A stretch of DNA of 22,722 bases, from assembly GCA_050741255.1 (NCBI GenBank), contig JBOIEQ010000063.1, positions 1 to 22,722 of the forward strand, written 5' to 3'. Shown piece after piece: positions 7,844 to 14,194 of the stretch. The DNA comes from CAZXNF01 sp050741255 (lineage in GTDB: Bacteria > Pseudomonadota > Gammaproteobacteria > Burkholderiales > SG8-41). How positions within the stretch are numbered: the stretch's first letter is position 1; every line of letters begins with the position of its first letter. A model generated the notes under the pieces. It did not search any database and was not told the origin of the DNA. It worked only from the letters and a program-made list of their open reading frames with translations. The position numbers were made by a program, and so were the translations under genes.

Positions 7844-9811
7844 GTGCATTCCGGCCTTCAAAACGTATTGATCCTGCTGGCCGCCGCCGTACTGGTGGTG
7901 GTGGCCGCGCGCCGCCTGAAACTGCCCACCATCCTCGGCTATCTGGTGGTGGGCGTATTGATCGGGCCTCACGCCTTCGGCTGGATCGGCGAAGTCGAGG
8001 AGGCCCGCGGGCTCGCGGAATACGGCGTGGTGTTTCTGATGTTTTCCATCGGCCTGGAGTTCAGCCTGCCGCGGCTGGTGACGATGCGCCGCATCGTGTT
8101 CGGGCTGGGTGGCGCGCAGGTGGGGTTCACGATCGTGCTGGTGCTGGCGGGTGCGCTCGCGCTCGGGCTGACGTGGCAGGTGGGGCTGACCCTGGGCGGC
8201 GTGCTGGCGATGTCGTCCACCGCGATCGTGACCAAACTGCTCGCCGAAAAACTTCAGGTGGCCACCGATCACGGCCGGCAGGTGGTGGGCGTGCTGCTGT
8301 TCCAGGACCTGGCGGTGGTGCCGCTGCTGATCCTGATCCCCGCGCTGGCCATCGACCCGGCGCAGTTGCCACAGAGCCTTACGTTCGCCGCGCTCAAGGC
8401 CGCATTGGTGCTGGGCGTGCTGCTGTTCGTGGGGCAGCGCCTCATGCGCGGCTGGTTTCACATCGTGGCGCGCGCGAAATCCCCGGAACTGTTCGTGCTG
8501 AACGTGCTGCTCATTACGCTGGGGCTCGCGTACGTGACCGAGCTCGCCGGCCTGTCGATGGCGCTCGGCGCTTTCGTCGCCGGCATGCTGATTTCCGAGA
8601 CCGAGTACCGCTACCAGGTCGAGGACGACATCAAGCCGTTCCGTGACGTGCTGCTGGGGCTGTTTTTCGTCACCGTTGGCATGCTGCTCAACCCGCAACT
8701 GGTGTGGCAACACTGGTGGGTGGTGGTGCTGTTGGTCGTCGCCATTTTCGTGGGCAAAAGCCTGCTCATCGCCGGACTTACGATGTTGTTCGGGGTTCAG
8801 CGCGGTGCCGCGTTGCGTACCGGGCTCGACCTCGCGCAGGGCGGCGAGTTCGGTTTCGTGCTGCTGGGGCTGGGCACCGTCGCTGGCGTGCTCGCACCTC
8901 AGCACGCGCAGCCGGTGCTGGCGGCGGTGATCATCTCCATGCTGTTCGCGCCGTTCGTGATCGAGCGCAGCGAGCGTATCGCGCGGCACTACAGCGGCGC
9001 CGAATGGATGGCCCGGGCGATGGAATTGACCCGCATCGCCTCGCAGTCGATGGCCGCCAGCCAGCACGTCGTGATTTGCGGCTACGGCCGCAGCGGGCAG
9101 AACCTGGCGCGGCTGCTGAAACGCGAGAACATCTCCTTCATCGCGCTCGACCATGACCCTCTGCGCGTCCGCGAAGCGGCCGCCGCGGGCGAGAGCGTGG
9201 TGTTCGGCGACGCGACGCGACGCGAGGTGCTGGTGGCGGCGGGCCTGCCGCGCGCCAAGGCGATGGTGATTTCGGTGGCGGATACCGAGCTGTCCCTGCG
9301 CGTGCTTGCCCAGGTGCGGGAGGCGCGTCCGGGGCTGCCGGTGATCGTGCGCACGGCGGGGGACGTCGATATCGAACGCCTGCGCGAAGCCGGCGCCGCG
9401 GAGGTGGTGGCCGACATCATGGAGGGCAGCCTGATGCTGGCTTCGCACGCCTTCATGCTGCTCGGCGTGCCGCTGTCGCGGGTGCTGGCGCATATCCGCC
9501 GCGCGCGGGAGGAACGTTACGCACTGTTCAAGGGGTTCTTTCACGGCGCGAGCGACGAGCAGGAGGACGCGCAGCGGCCGCAGCCGCGCCTGCATTCGGT
9601 GACGATTGCTCCTGGCGCCGCGGCCATCGGGCGGCCGGTGGCGAAGCTCGGCCTGGACACTGCGGGCGTCGAACTCAAGTCACTGCGGCGTCACGGCGCG
9701 CCCACGGTGACGCCAGAGGCCGACACGCGGGTCGAGGCGGGTGACGTGCTGGTGTTGCTCGGCGAGGAAGAGAACCTCGCCGCCGCCGAGATCCGGTTGC
9801 TGCAGGGCTGA
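7844..9811 (+). CDS. Kef-type monovalent cation:proton antiporter (CPA2 family)
   Basis: This is an inner-membrane K+/H+ (or Na+/H+) antiporter with cytoplasmic ligand-gating domains, probably for K+ efflux or pH balance. The protein is 655 aa from the GTG at 7844, chosen because the first membrane helix (QNVLILLAAAVLVVVAARR) follows at once, as in KefB/KefC/YbaL. The Na/H exchanger domain covers about residues 1-380 with roughly 12 membrane segments. A TrkA-N/RCK domain starts at His408 with the nucleotide-binding GYGRSG (413-418). A TrkA-C domain occupies the last 75 residues. The Kef regulatory loop, HALESDIEP in KefC, reads YQVEDDIKP here, so glutathione control cannot be assumed. No KefF/KefG-type subunit is adjacent. 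It ends at the two-way terminator at 9833. Family is certain; ion and gating are inferred. Confidence 0.92.
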   Translation: MHSGLQNVLILLAAAVLVVVAARRLKLPTILGYLVVGVLIGPHAFGWIGEVEEARGLAEYGVVFLMFSIGLEFSLPRLVTMRRIVFGLGGAQVGFTIVLVLAGALALGLTWQVGLTLGGVLAMSSTAIVTKLLAEKLQVATDHGRQVVGVLLFQDLAVVPLLILIPALAIDPAQLPQSLTFAALKAALVLGVLLFVGQRLMRGWFHIVARAKSPELFVLNVLLITLGLAYVTELAGLSMALGAFVAGMLISETEYRYQVEDDIKPFRDVLLGLFFVTVGMLLNPQLVWQHWWVVVLLVVAIFVGKSLLIAGLTMLFGVQRGAALRTGLDLAQGGEFGFVLLGLGTVAGVLAPQHAQPVLAAVIISMLFAPFVIERSERIARHYSGAEWMARAMELTRIASQSMAASQHVVICGYGRSGQNLARLLKRENISFIALDHDPLRVREAAAAGESVVFGDATRREVLVAAGLPRAKAMVISVADTELSLRVLAQVREARPGLPVIVRTAGDVDIERLREAGAAEVVADIMEGSLMLASHAFMLLGVPLSRVLAHIRRAREERYALFKGFFHGASDEQEDAQRPQPRLHSVTIAPGAAAIGRPVAKLGLDTAGVELKSLRRHGAPTVTPEADTRVEAGDVLVLLGEEENLAAAEIRLLQG

Positions 9812-9832
9812 GCTGCCGGCGGACGACAGGCA

Positions 9833-9864
9833 ACAAAAAAGCCCGCCGGAGCGGGCTTTTTTGT
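9833..9864. terminator. Bidirectional intrinsic terminator
   Basis: This is a perfect hairpin, GCCCGC-CGGA-GCGGGC (9841-9856), flanked by A6 on the left and T6 on the right. The symmetry extends to ACA...TGT. It serves as a Rho-independent terminator on both strands. It sits 21 bases after the antiporter stop and 13 bases after the stop of the convergent pilin gene. Confidence 0.95.
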
Positions 9865-9877
9865 CAGTCTGGCCAGG

Positions 9878-10561
9878 CTAGAACAGCGTGGCCCCGCCGC
9901 AGTTGGCGACCACGGTCGCCGCGCTCCAGGTGTTCGGCGCCGCCACCAGATAGCACTGGCCCGGGCCCACCGGAACACCCGCGCCGCCGTCGTAGGCCGA
10001 AAAGCGGAAGCTGCCGCCGGTGGCGCTGCCATCGTCGACTTTGCGGTCGACTTCGGCCAGCAGATCCGAAGGAATTTGCCCACCGGCTTTGAGGTTGTGC
10101 CGTGCGATGACGGGCGCCACCGTGTCGTCAAACACGTTGTCCCAGACCATCTGCAGACGCACCGCGAAGGGATTGGTCGGGGTCGTGGCGGCCGACTCCA
10201 CGGGATTGCAATTGAACGAACCGTTGATGAAGCCGGCCTTGGACAGGTGTTCCCACGCCAGGATCGTTTCCGAACCGGCGATCTCAATGCGGCCATTGCC
10301 GTTGCCGTTGCCGGCATTGCACACCGAGCCTGCCACGCCGGTGATGTTGATGCCCCCCCGGTCGTAGTCTCCCGGCAGCGCGCGATAGCGGTCGAGGAAG
10401 CCGAAGTAGGCGGCCTTGATGCCTTCCTGCTGCGAGATCAGGTTGCGCACACGGGCGCTGGTGATCAGTTCCTGGCCCTTGAGTACGCCCCCGAGGAGCA
10501 GACCGATGATGACCAGCACGATCGCGATTTCAATCAGTGTAAAACCGGTTTGTTTTCGCAT
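9878..10561 (-). CDS. Type IV pilin-like protein (GQELI / ALPGD / GNGNG family)
   Basis: This is a structural or minor pilin/pseudopilin, exported through the inner membrane and processed by prepilin peptidase. The protein is 227 aa. A six-residue leader MRKQTG is cut before FTLIEIAIVLVIIGLL, with the key Glu at mature position 5. The N-terminal helix continues into GGVLKGQELITSARVRN. The globular part has YRALPGDYD, a Gly/Asn repeat AGNGNGNGRIE, and AWEHLSKAGFINGSF. This pattern belongs to a recurrent betaproteobacterial pilin-like family (recalled, not searched). Several cysteines could form disulphides. The ATG at 10561 gives the exact leader; an upstream in-frame ATG at 10612 would lie before the predicted sigma-54 transcription start. 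There is no clear Shine-Dalgarno. It is monocistronic and shares the terminator at 9833. Whether it belongs to the MSHA-like machine 4 kb away is inferred. Confidence 0.88.
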   Translation of the reverse strand: MRKQTGFTLIEIAIVLVIIGLLLGGVLKGQELITSARVRNLISQQEGIKAAYFGFLDRYRALPGDYDRGGINITGVAGSVCNAGNGNGNGRIEIAGSETILAWEHLSKAGFINGSFNCNPVESAATTPTNPFAVRLQMVWDNVFDDTVAPVIARHNLKAGGQIPSDLLAEVDRKVDDGSATGGSFRFSAYDGGAGVPVGPGQCYLVAAPNTWSAATVVANCGGATLF

Positions 10562-10605
10562 GGTTGGTGGTCTGACGAGGTAAGGGTTGGATACCGGGAC
10601 GGTTT

Positions 10606-10619
10606 GTGCCATTTGGCAC
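10606..10619. repeat. Perfect 6-2-6 palindrome next to the pilin promoter
   Basis: The sequence GTGCCA-TT-TGGCAC is a perfect inverted repeat that directly abuts the -12 element of the sigma-54 promoter and would cover the predicted transcription start (about 10608). Its position suits a repressor operator or a structured start of the leader. The right arm TGGCAC also resembles a -24 element for the plus strand, but its -12 half reads TTAC instead of TTGC. Confidence 0.5.
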
Positions 10620-10634
10620 GCAAATTACATACCA
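10619..10634 (-). promoter_or_regulatory. Sigma-54 (-24/-12) promoter for the pilin gene
   Basis: Read on the minus strand the element is TGGTATGTAATTTGCG against the consensus TGGCACRNNNNTTGCW. The invariant GG (10633-10632) and GC (10621-10620) are exactly 12 bases apart, start to start, and the -12 TTGC is complete. Mismatches are C4 to T, C6 to T and the last base. Transcription would begin near 10608, leaving a leader of about 46 bases before the ATG at 10561. Many type IV pilin genes are transcribed from sigma-54 promoters under a PilR-type activator. RpoN itself is encoded in this window. The activator site would be in 10640-10848. Confidence 0.7.
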
Positions 10635-10639
10635 CCGGA

Positions 10640-10848
10640 CTGTTCCGCATCCGTGGCGACAGACAGTTTCGCAGAAAGACTTGTTTTTACGGCGGAAACT
10701 GGATTAGGCGAGCCTCTAAAAAAGAGGACTTATTGCACAAAATCATGGTCTTTGGACTACAAAGGCGTCCGGTGCTGCTCCGGGCATCCCCTGCGCTGGG
10801 TCCTGCGGAGGCCGCCTTGATGAGGGGATGCTGCAGCGCGGGGAACTG
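10640..10848. other. Non-coding region upstream of the pilin promoter
   Basis: This gene-free stretch is less GC-rich than its surroundings, mainly between 10660 and 10760. It fits an enhancer-type upstream region for the sigma-54 promoter. On the minus strand it carries two adjacent TGTC elements around 10654-10661, and a small hairpin CCTCT-A5-AGAGG at 10713-10727. The short frames here lack coding character, so I annotate no gene. Confidence 0.5.
10784..10831. repeat. Long-loop inverted repeat with a nested hairpin
   Basis: GCATCCCCT (10784-10792) and AGGGGATGC (10823-10831) form a perfect 9-base stem. The 30-base loop contains a second small stem GCGG-AGG-CCGC (10805-10815). It lies 18 bases downstream of the stop of the gene at 10849-11580. 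It may form the 3' end of that transcript, but no T-run follows on the minus strand, so it is not a typical intrinsic terminator. A protein-binding site is the other option. Confidence 0.45.
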
Positions 10849-11580
10849 TCATTTTTTCGACGGGGCTGTCGGTTTTTCAGCGTTTTTCAGGTGATTTAGC
10901 CGCTCGGTCAGGAAAGCTTGTTCCCGCTCGTCCTTGACCTCCCCGCTGGCCAGCAGGCCGCCGAGCAGGATTTTCGCGCTGTCGAGCTCGCCCAGATCCT
11001 CGAGCAGGAAGATGTGCATCTGGCGCGCCCACCCCGGCGCCGTCCGGGCGAGGCGCGCGATATCGCGTGCGTAGCGCAGCGCGAGGTCGGTATCCGCCAG
11101 GCGGTGCTTGGCGAGGATCGCGGTGTACGCCAGCCAGCGCCAGCGCTGCTCGGGGTCGAGCAGGAATTGCTGGTGCACGAAGTCGGCCATCAGGCGCTTG
11201 CGCGCGGGATCGGACACGCCCGGGTAGACCTGCGTCGCGAGCAGCAGCGGGTACTGGTTGCGAGGATCGAGTTCCAGGATCGCGGCGAGCCACCCGATGA
11301 CGCGCGGGTAGTCGAGCTCACGGAACGGTATGGAGATGCCGGGCTGGTTGTCGAAGGCCTGCAGGTACAGCGCCATGCCGTAGCCGAACGCAATGGGCTC
11401 ACCCAGCGCGGCGACGCGCAGCCAGGCCACCGGGGGCACGGGCGCGAGATCCTCCGCCCGCGCCACGGGCCGGGCGCGCGTGCCGGCCAGCGCGGCCTGC
11501 AGGACGAACGCCGCGACGAGCAACACCAGCACCCAGCGGGGCACGACGGCCAGGCGGCGTTCGCGAGAGGCCCGTGTCAC
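10849..11580 (-). CDS. Membrane-anchored protein of unknown function, coupled to the ABC-2 permease
   Basis: I do not recognise the family. The protein is 243 aa from a GTG at 11580 that overlaps the permease stop as GTGA, a translational-coupling arrangement; the upstream 31 codons lie inside the permease gene and are discarded. A short basic N-terminus is followed by one membrane segment (about residues 15-32, WVLVLLVAAFVLQAALAG), so the rest is probably periplasmic. The body is helical with TPR-like spacing: AILELDPRNQYPLLLA resembles a TPR turn, and LALRYARDIARLARTAPGW and HIFLLEDLGELDSAKILLGGL look like later helices. It ends in a charged tail (KPTAPSKK). It may be a periplasmic partner of the permease; no enzymatic motif is visible. 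Confidence 0.75.
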   Translation of the reverse strand: MTRASRERRLAVVPRWVLVLLVAAFVLQAALAGTRARPVARAEDLAPVPPVAWLRVAALGEPIAFGYGMALYLQAFDNQPGISIPFRELDYPRVIGWLAAILELDPRNQYPLLLATQVYPGVSDPARKRLMADFVHQQFLLDPEQRWRWLAYTAILAKHRLADTDLALRYARDIARLARTAPGWARQMHIFLLEDLGELDSAKILLGGLLASGEVKDEREQAFLTERLNHLKNAEKPTAPSKK

Positions 11581-12410
11581 AGGTTCCGCCGGTAGAAATC
11601 GAACATGGCGGCTGCCGCCAGCAGCAGTACATACAAGCCCGCCTGGCCGGCCTGTGCGGCCAGCGTCGACCATGCCGCCGCGTGATCCACGAGCCAGGCG
11701 GTTTGCGTGTACTGGTCCAGGGGCGGGATCAGCAGGGCCACCAGGTCAACCGCCATCGCCACCAACGGCTGGATGACCGTGGGTTCGGTTGTGGCCGGCG
11801 GCACGCTGATCAACTGGATGGCGCTGATGGTGCGCGCCAGCAGGTAGAACCCGAAGACCACGCCGGCGGCGGGAATCAACTGATTGAAGGTGATAATGCA
11901 GAAGAGCGCCAGCGCCGCCATGAGCGACAATTCGAGTCCGAGCGACAATCCCCACTGCGCGACGGCGAGCGCAGGCGCATACCCTGCCAGCACCGCCGTG
12001 GCGGGCAGCGCCGCCAGCCACGCCAGCGCGAGAAAACCGCAGAGCTTGCCGAGGACGTAATGCGAGCGTGGCAGATCGAGCGACAGCACGAGTTCCAGCC
12101 CCTTGTCGTGAAACTCGCGCAGCGCGCTGACGAGCACGAACATCGTCAGCATGAACACGCAGACCACGCGTGCGCCCGCAGCGAAAAAGGACCATTGGAG
12201 GCGTTCGGCGTCGGCGATGGCCAGCGCCTGCGCGAAGTAACTGAGGGCCCAGACGCCGCCGAGCGCGGCCAGAAAAACCCAGGCGAGGCGCATCCGCAGC
12301 GCCTCGAGCAGCGCGTAGCGGGCGATGATGCCGATCGGCGCCAGACGGAACCGGCGGGCGGCCGGCGAAAGTGCGCTGGCGGGACTGGAACGGTCGTTGC
12401 TTATCGTCAT
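11577..12410 (-). CDS. ABC-2-type transporter permease
   Basis: This is an inner-membrane permease of the ABC-2 / NosY-like type. The protein is 277 aa. A cytoplasmic N-terminus (about 1-28) leads to IARYALLEALRMRLAWVFLAAL, the amphipathic entry helix and first membrane helix typical of these permeases. Segments follow at VVCVFMLTMFVLVSALREF and LELVLSLDLPRSHYVLGKLCGFL; the latter is the coupling region common to ABC-2 proteins ("lpRseyvlGK"). Three more helices and a last one before FYRRNL complete it. No ATP-binding subunit is adjacent on either side, so the motor must be encoded elsewhere or be absent. The ATG at 12410 lacks a usable Shine-Dalgarno, and a -10-like TATACT lies just 10 bases upstream, hinting at a leaderless message. 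Substrate unknown. Confidence 0.8.
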   Translation of the reverse strand: MTISNDRSSPASALSPAARRFRLAPIGIIARYALLEALRMRLAWVFLAALGGVWALSYFAQALAIADAERLQWSFFAAGARVVCVFMLTMFVLVSALREFHDKGLELVLSLDLPRSHYVLGKLCGFLALAWLAALPATAVLAGYAPALAVAQWGLSLGLELSLMAALALFCIITFNQLIPAAGVVFGFYLLARTISAIQLISVPPATTEPTVIQPLVAMAVDLVALLIPPLDQYTQTAWLVDHAAAWSTLAAQAGQAGLYVLLLAAAAMFDFYRRNL

Positions 12411-12427
12411 GCCTCATGCAGTATAAC
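12397..12427 (+). promoter_or_regulatory. Possible divergent promoter pair between permease and sensor kinase
   Basis: On the plus strand TTGCTT (12397-12402) and TATAAC (12422-12427) form a -35/-10 pair with a long 19-base spacer. Transcription would start near 12434, ahead of the GTG start of the kinase. On the minus strand the same AT core reads TATACT (12425-12420), serving the permease. The two -10 hexamers share six bases, so the promoters would compete. The evidence is motif match only. Confidence 0.4.
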
Positions 12428-12469
12428 GAGCTTTCCCGTGCCCTCGCCGCCGGTATCGAAGGATCCCCC

Positions 12470-14194
12470 GTGACGCACAAGTTCGTCGCGTTGCAGCAGC
12501 GTCTGCTCAGCGCCCGCCCGCAGCTCTGGCTGGCGCTGATGCTGCTCTCGCTCCACGGCGCGCTGGCCTGGGGCATCAGCGACTGGTGGTCGCGCGGGCT
12601 GCTGCTTGCGCACTTCGGCCTGTTCCTGCTGTGGCAACCGGTGTGGCGCGGCGAGCGCGCCCTCGAACCGCGCCAGGCGATCCTGGTGGTGATCCTGGGC
12701 GTGTTGCTGACGGCCTGGAGCAGCTGGTGGCTGATGGCCCTCTGGATCGCGGTGCTGTTCGCGCTGGTCGGCGGCAACCTCACGGGGGCCCAGCACCGTT
12801 CGCAACGGGTGGCCGCGTCGCTCGCCGCCGTCTACCTGCTGTCGCTCCTGCTGATCTGGGTCGTGCCGCATCTGTTTGTGGAGCAGGATTTCACGAACCC
12901 CCTGCTGGTCACCGTGGTGCGCTACGGCCTGCCCGGTCTGCCGCTGGTCATCGCGGCGCTGCCCTTCAAGAACGAGCGGCGGACGGGCCCGCTGACGGTG
13001 GATCTCTTCTACAGTCTGCTGCTGTTCCTGCTCGTGTGCGCGCTGGTGCTGGGGAGCTTCGTGATCAAGGAGGTGAATCACGGCAACTATCCGCTGGCCC
13101 TGGCGCAGACGCTGTTCGCGATCGCGCTGATGCTGGTCGCGCTGTCGTGGTTGTGGAATCCGCGCAGCGGCTTCGTGGGCATCGGCCACCTGCTGTCGCG
13201 CTACCTGCTGAGTCTCGGGCTGCCGTTTGAGCGCTGGATGCAGGCGATCGCCGATGTGGCGGAAAGTGAAACGCAGCCGGAGAGTTTCGTCAGCAACGCG
13301 CTGAACAACATGCGCGAGCTGCCGTGGGTGGCCGGCGTAACCTGGCAGACGCCGCACGGCGAGGGCTCGATCGGGGAAACGTCCGGGTTCGTCACCAGCC
13401 AGTCGTTTCAGGATCTCCAGCTCAAGTACTACACCCGCTGGTCGCTGTCGCCGCCCCTGCTGCTGCACCTCAAGCTGCTCACCCAGATCGTCGGCCACTT
13501 CTACGAGGCCAAGCAGCGCGAACAACTGCAACTGCAAAACGCCTACACGCAGGCGATCTACGACACCGGCGCGCGGCTCACGCACGACGTCAAGAATCTG
13601 CTGCAGTCCCTGAAGTCGCTGTGCGCGGCCGCGGAGTCGAACGCCGCCGCGGAAGCCGATGCTCTGAACGCCCTGATCCGGCGCCAGTTGCCGCAGATCA
13701 CGCAGCGCCTGACCACGACGCTGGAGAAGCTCCAGGCGCCCCAGCGGGAGCCTGCGGCGGCCCTGACGTCCGCCGCGCAGTGGTGGGAGAGCCTCAAATC
13801 ACGCCATGCGCGGGCGGATGTCGTGTTCGAAGCCGCCGCGGTGAACGGCAAGCTTCCCGGCGAACTGTTCGACTCGGTGGCGGAAAACCTGCTCGCCAAC
13901 GCGTTCAGCAAGGCGCAGCGTGAAACCGGCACCCGGGTCAGCCTGCGCTTTGATGCGGCGGACGGCGGACGGCTGACCGTCTGCGACTCGGGCTCGCCGA
14001 TTCCGCGGGACGTTGCCGGCCGACTGTTGCAGACACCGGTGGCGTCACAAACGGGGCTGGGCGTCGGCCTGTATCAGGCGACGCTGCAGGCGGAACGACT
14101 GGGGTATCGCCTGCAACTGGTGGCGAACCAGCCCGGACGGGTGTGTTTCGAACTCGGGCGCGCGGCGGACGGCGTGACGGCCGCGCGGGCCTAG
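12470..14194 (+). CDS. Multi-pass membrane sensor histidine kinase (orphan)
   Basis: The start is the GTG at 12470, preceded by GAAGGA at a 6-base spacing; an ATG at 12416 lies upstream of the likely transcription start. The protein is 574 aa. About eight membrane helices fill residues 18-235. A GAF-like region (about 265-345) follows, then a helical DHp segment with the phospho-acceptor His372 in LTHDVKNLLQSL. The ATPase domain has an N box (ENLLANA, about 473-479), G1 (CDSGSPIP, about 504-511) and G2 (GLGVGL, about 529-534). In G1 the usual DxGxG is altered to DSGSP. The layout resembles PrsK, the kinase of PEP-CTERM systems, but no prs gene or response regulator is nearby. It overlaps the convergent pilin gene at its stop codon. 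The signal and partner are unknown. Confidence 0.82.
   Translation: MTHKFVALQQRLLSARPQLWLALMLLSLHGALAWGISDWWSRGLLLAHFGLFLLWQPVWRGERALEPRQAILVVILGVLLTAWSSWWLMALWIAVLFALVGGNLTGAQHRSQRVAASLAAVYLLSLLLIWVVPHLFVEQDFTNPLLVTVVRYGLPGLPLVIAALPFKNERRTGPLTVDLFYSLLLFLLVCALVLGSFVIKEVNHGNYPLALAQTLFAIALMLVALSWLWNPRSGFVGIGHLLSRYLLSLGLPFERWMQAIADVAESETQPESFVSNALNNMRELPWVAGVTWQTPHGEGSIGETSGFVTSQSFQDLQLKYYTRWSLSPPLLLHLKLLTQIVGHFYEAKQREQLQLQNAYTQAIYDTGARLTHDVKNLLQSLKSLCAAAESNAAAEADALNALIRRQLPQITQRLTTTLEKLQAPQREPAAALTSAAQWWESLKSRHARADVVFEAAAVNGKLPGELFDSVAENLLANAFSKAQRETGTRVSLRFDAADGGRLTVCDSGSPIPRDVAGRLLQTPVASQTGLGVGLYQATLQAERLGYRLQLVANQPGRVCFELGRAADGVTAARA

Noticed and set aside
7799..9595. 598-codon minus-strand frame opposite the antiporter
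   Set aside because: Its translation is His/Gln/Arg-rich low-complexity sequence, complementary to a transmembrane transporter gene.
10614..10629. Plus-strand sigma-54-like element TGGCACGCAAATTACA
   Set aside because: The -24 half is perfect but the -12 half has TTAC in place of TTGC, and no gene follows in that direction.
10713..10727. Hairpin CCTCT-A5-AGAGG as a terminator
   Set aside because: The stem is only 5 bases and no T-run follows on either strand.
10587..10820. Small plus-strand frame (77 codons) in the pilin upstream region
   Set aside because: It has no Shine-Dalgarno, no recognisable motif, and lies across the sigma-54 promoter and the inverted repeat; non-coding DNA is more likely.
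12416..12469. Upstream ATG start for the sensor kinase
   Set aside because: It has no Shine-Dalgarno, lies before the likely transcription start, and the GTG at 12470 has GAAGGA at good spacing.
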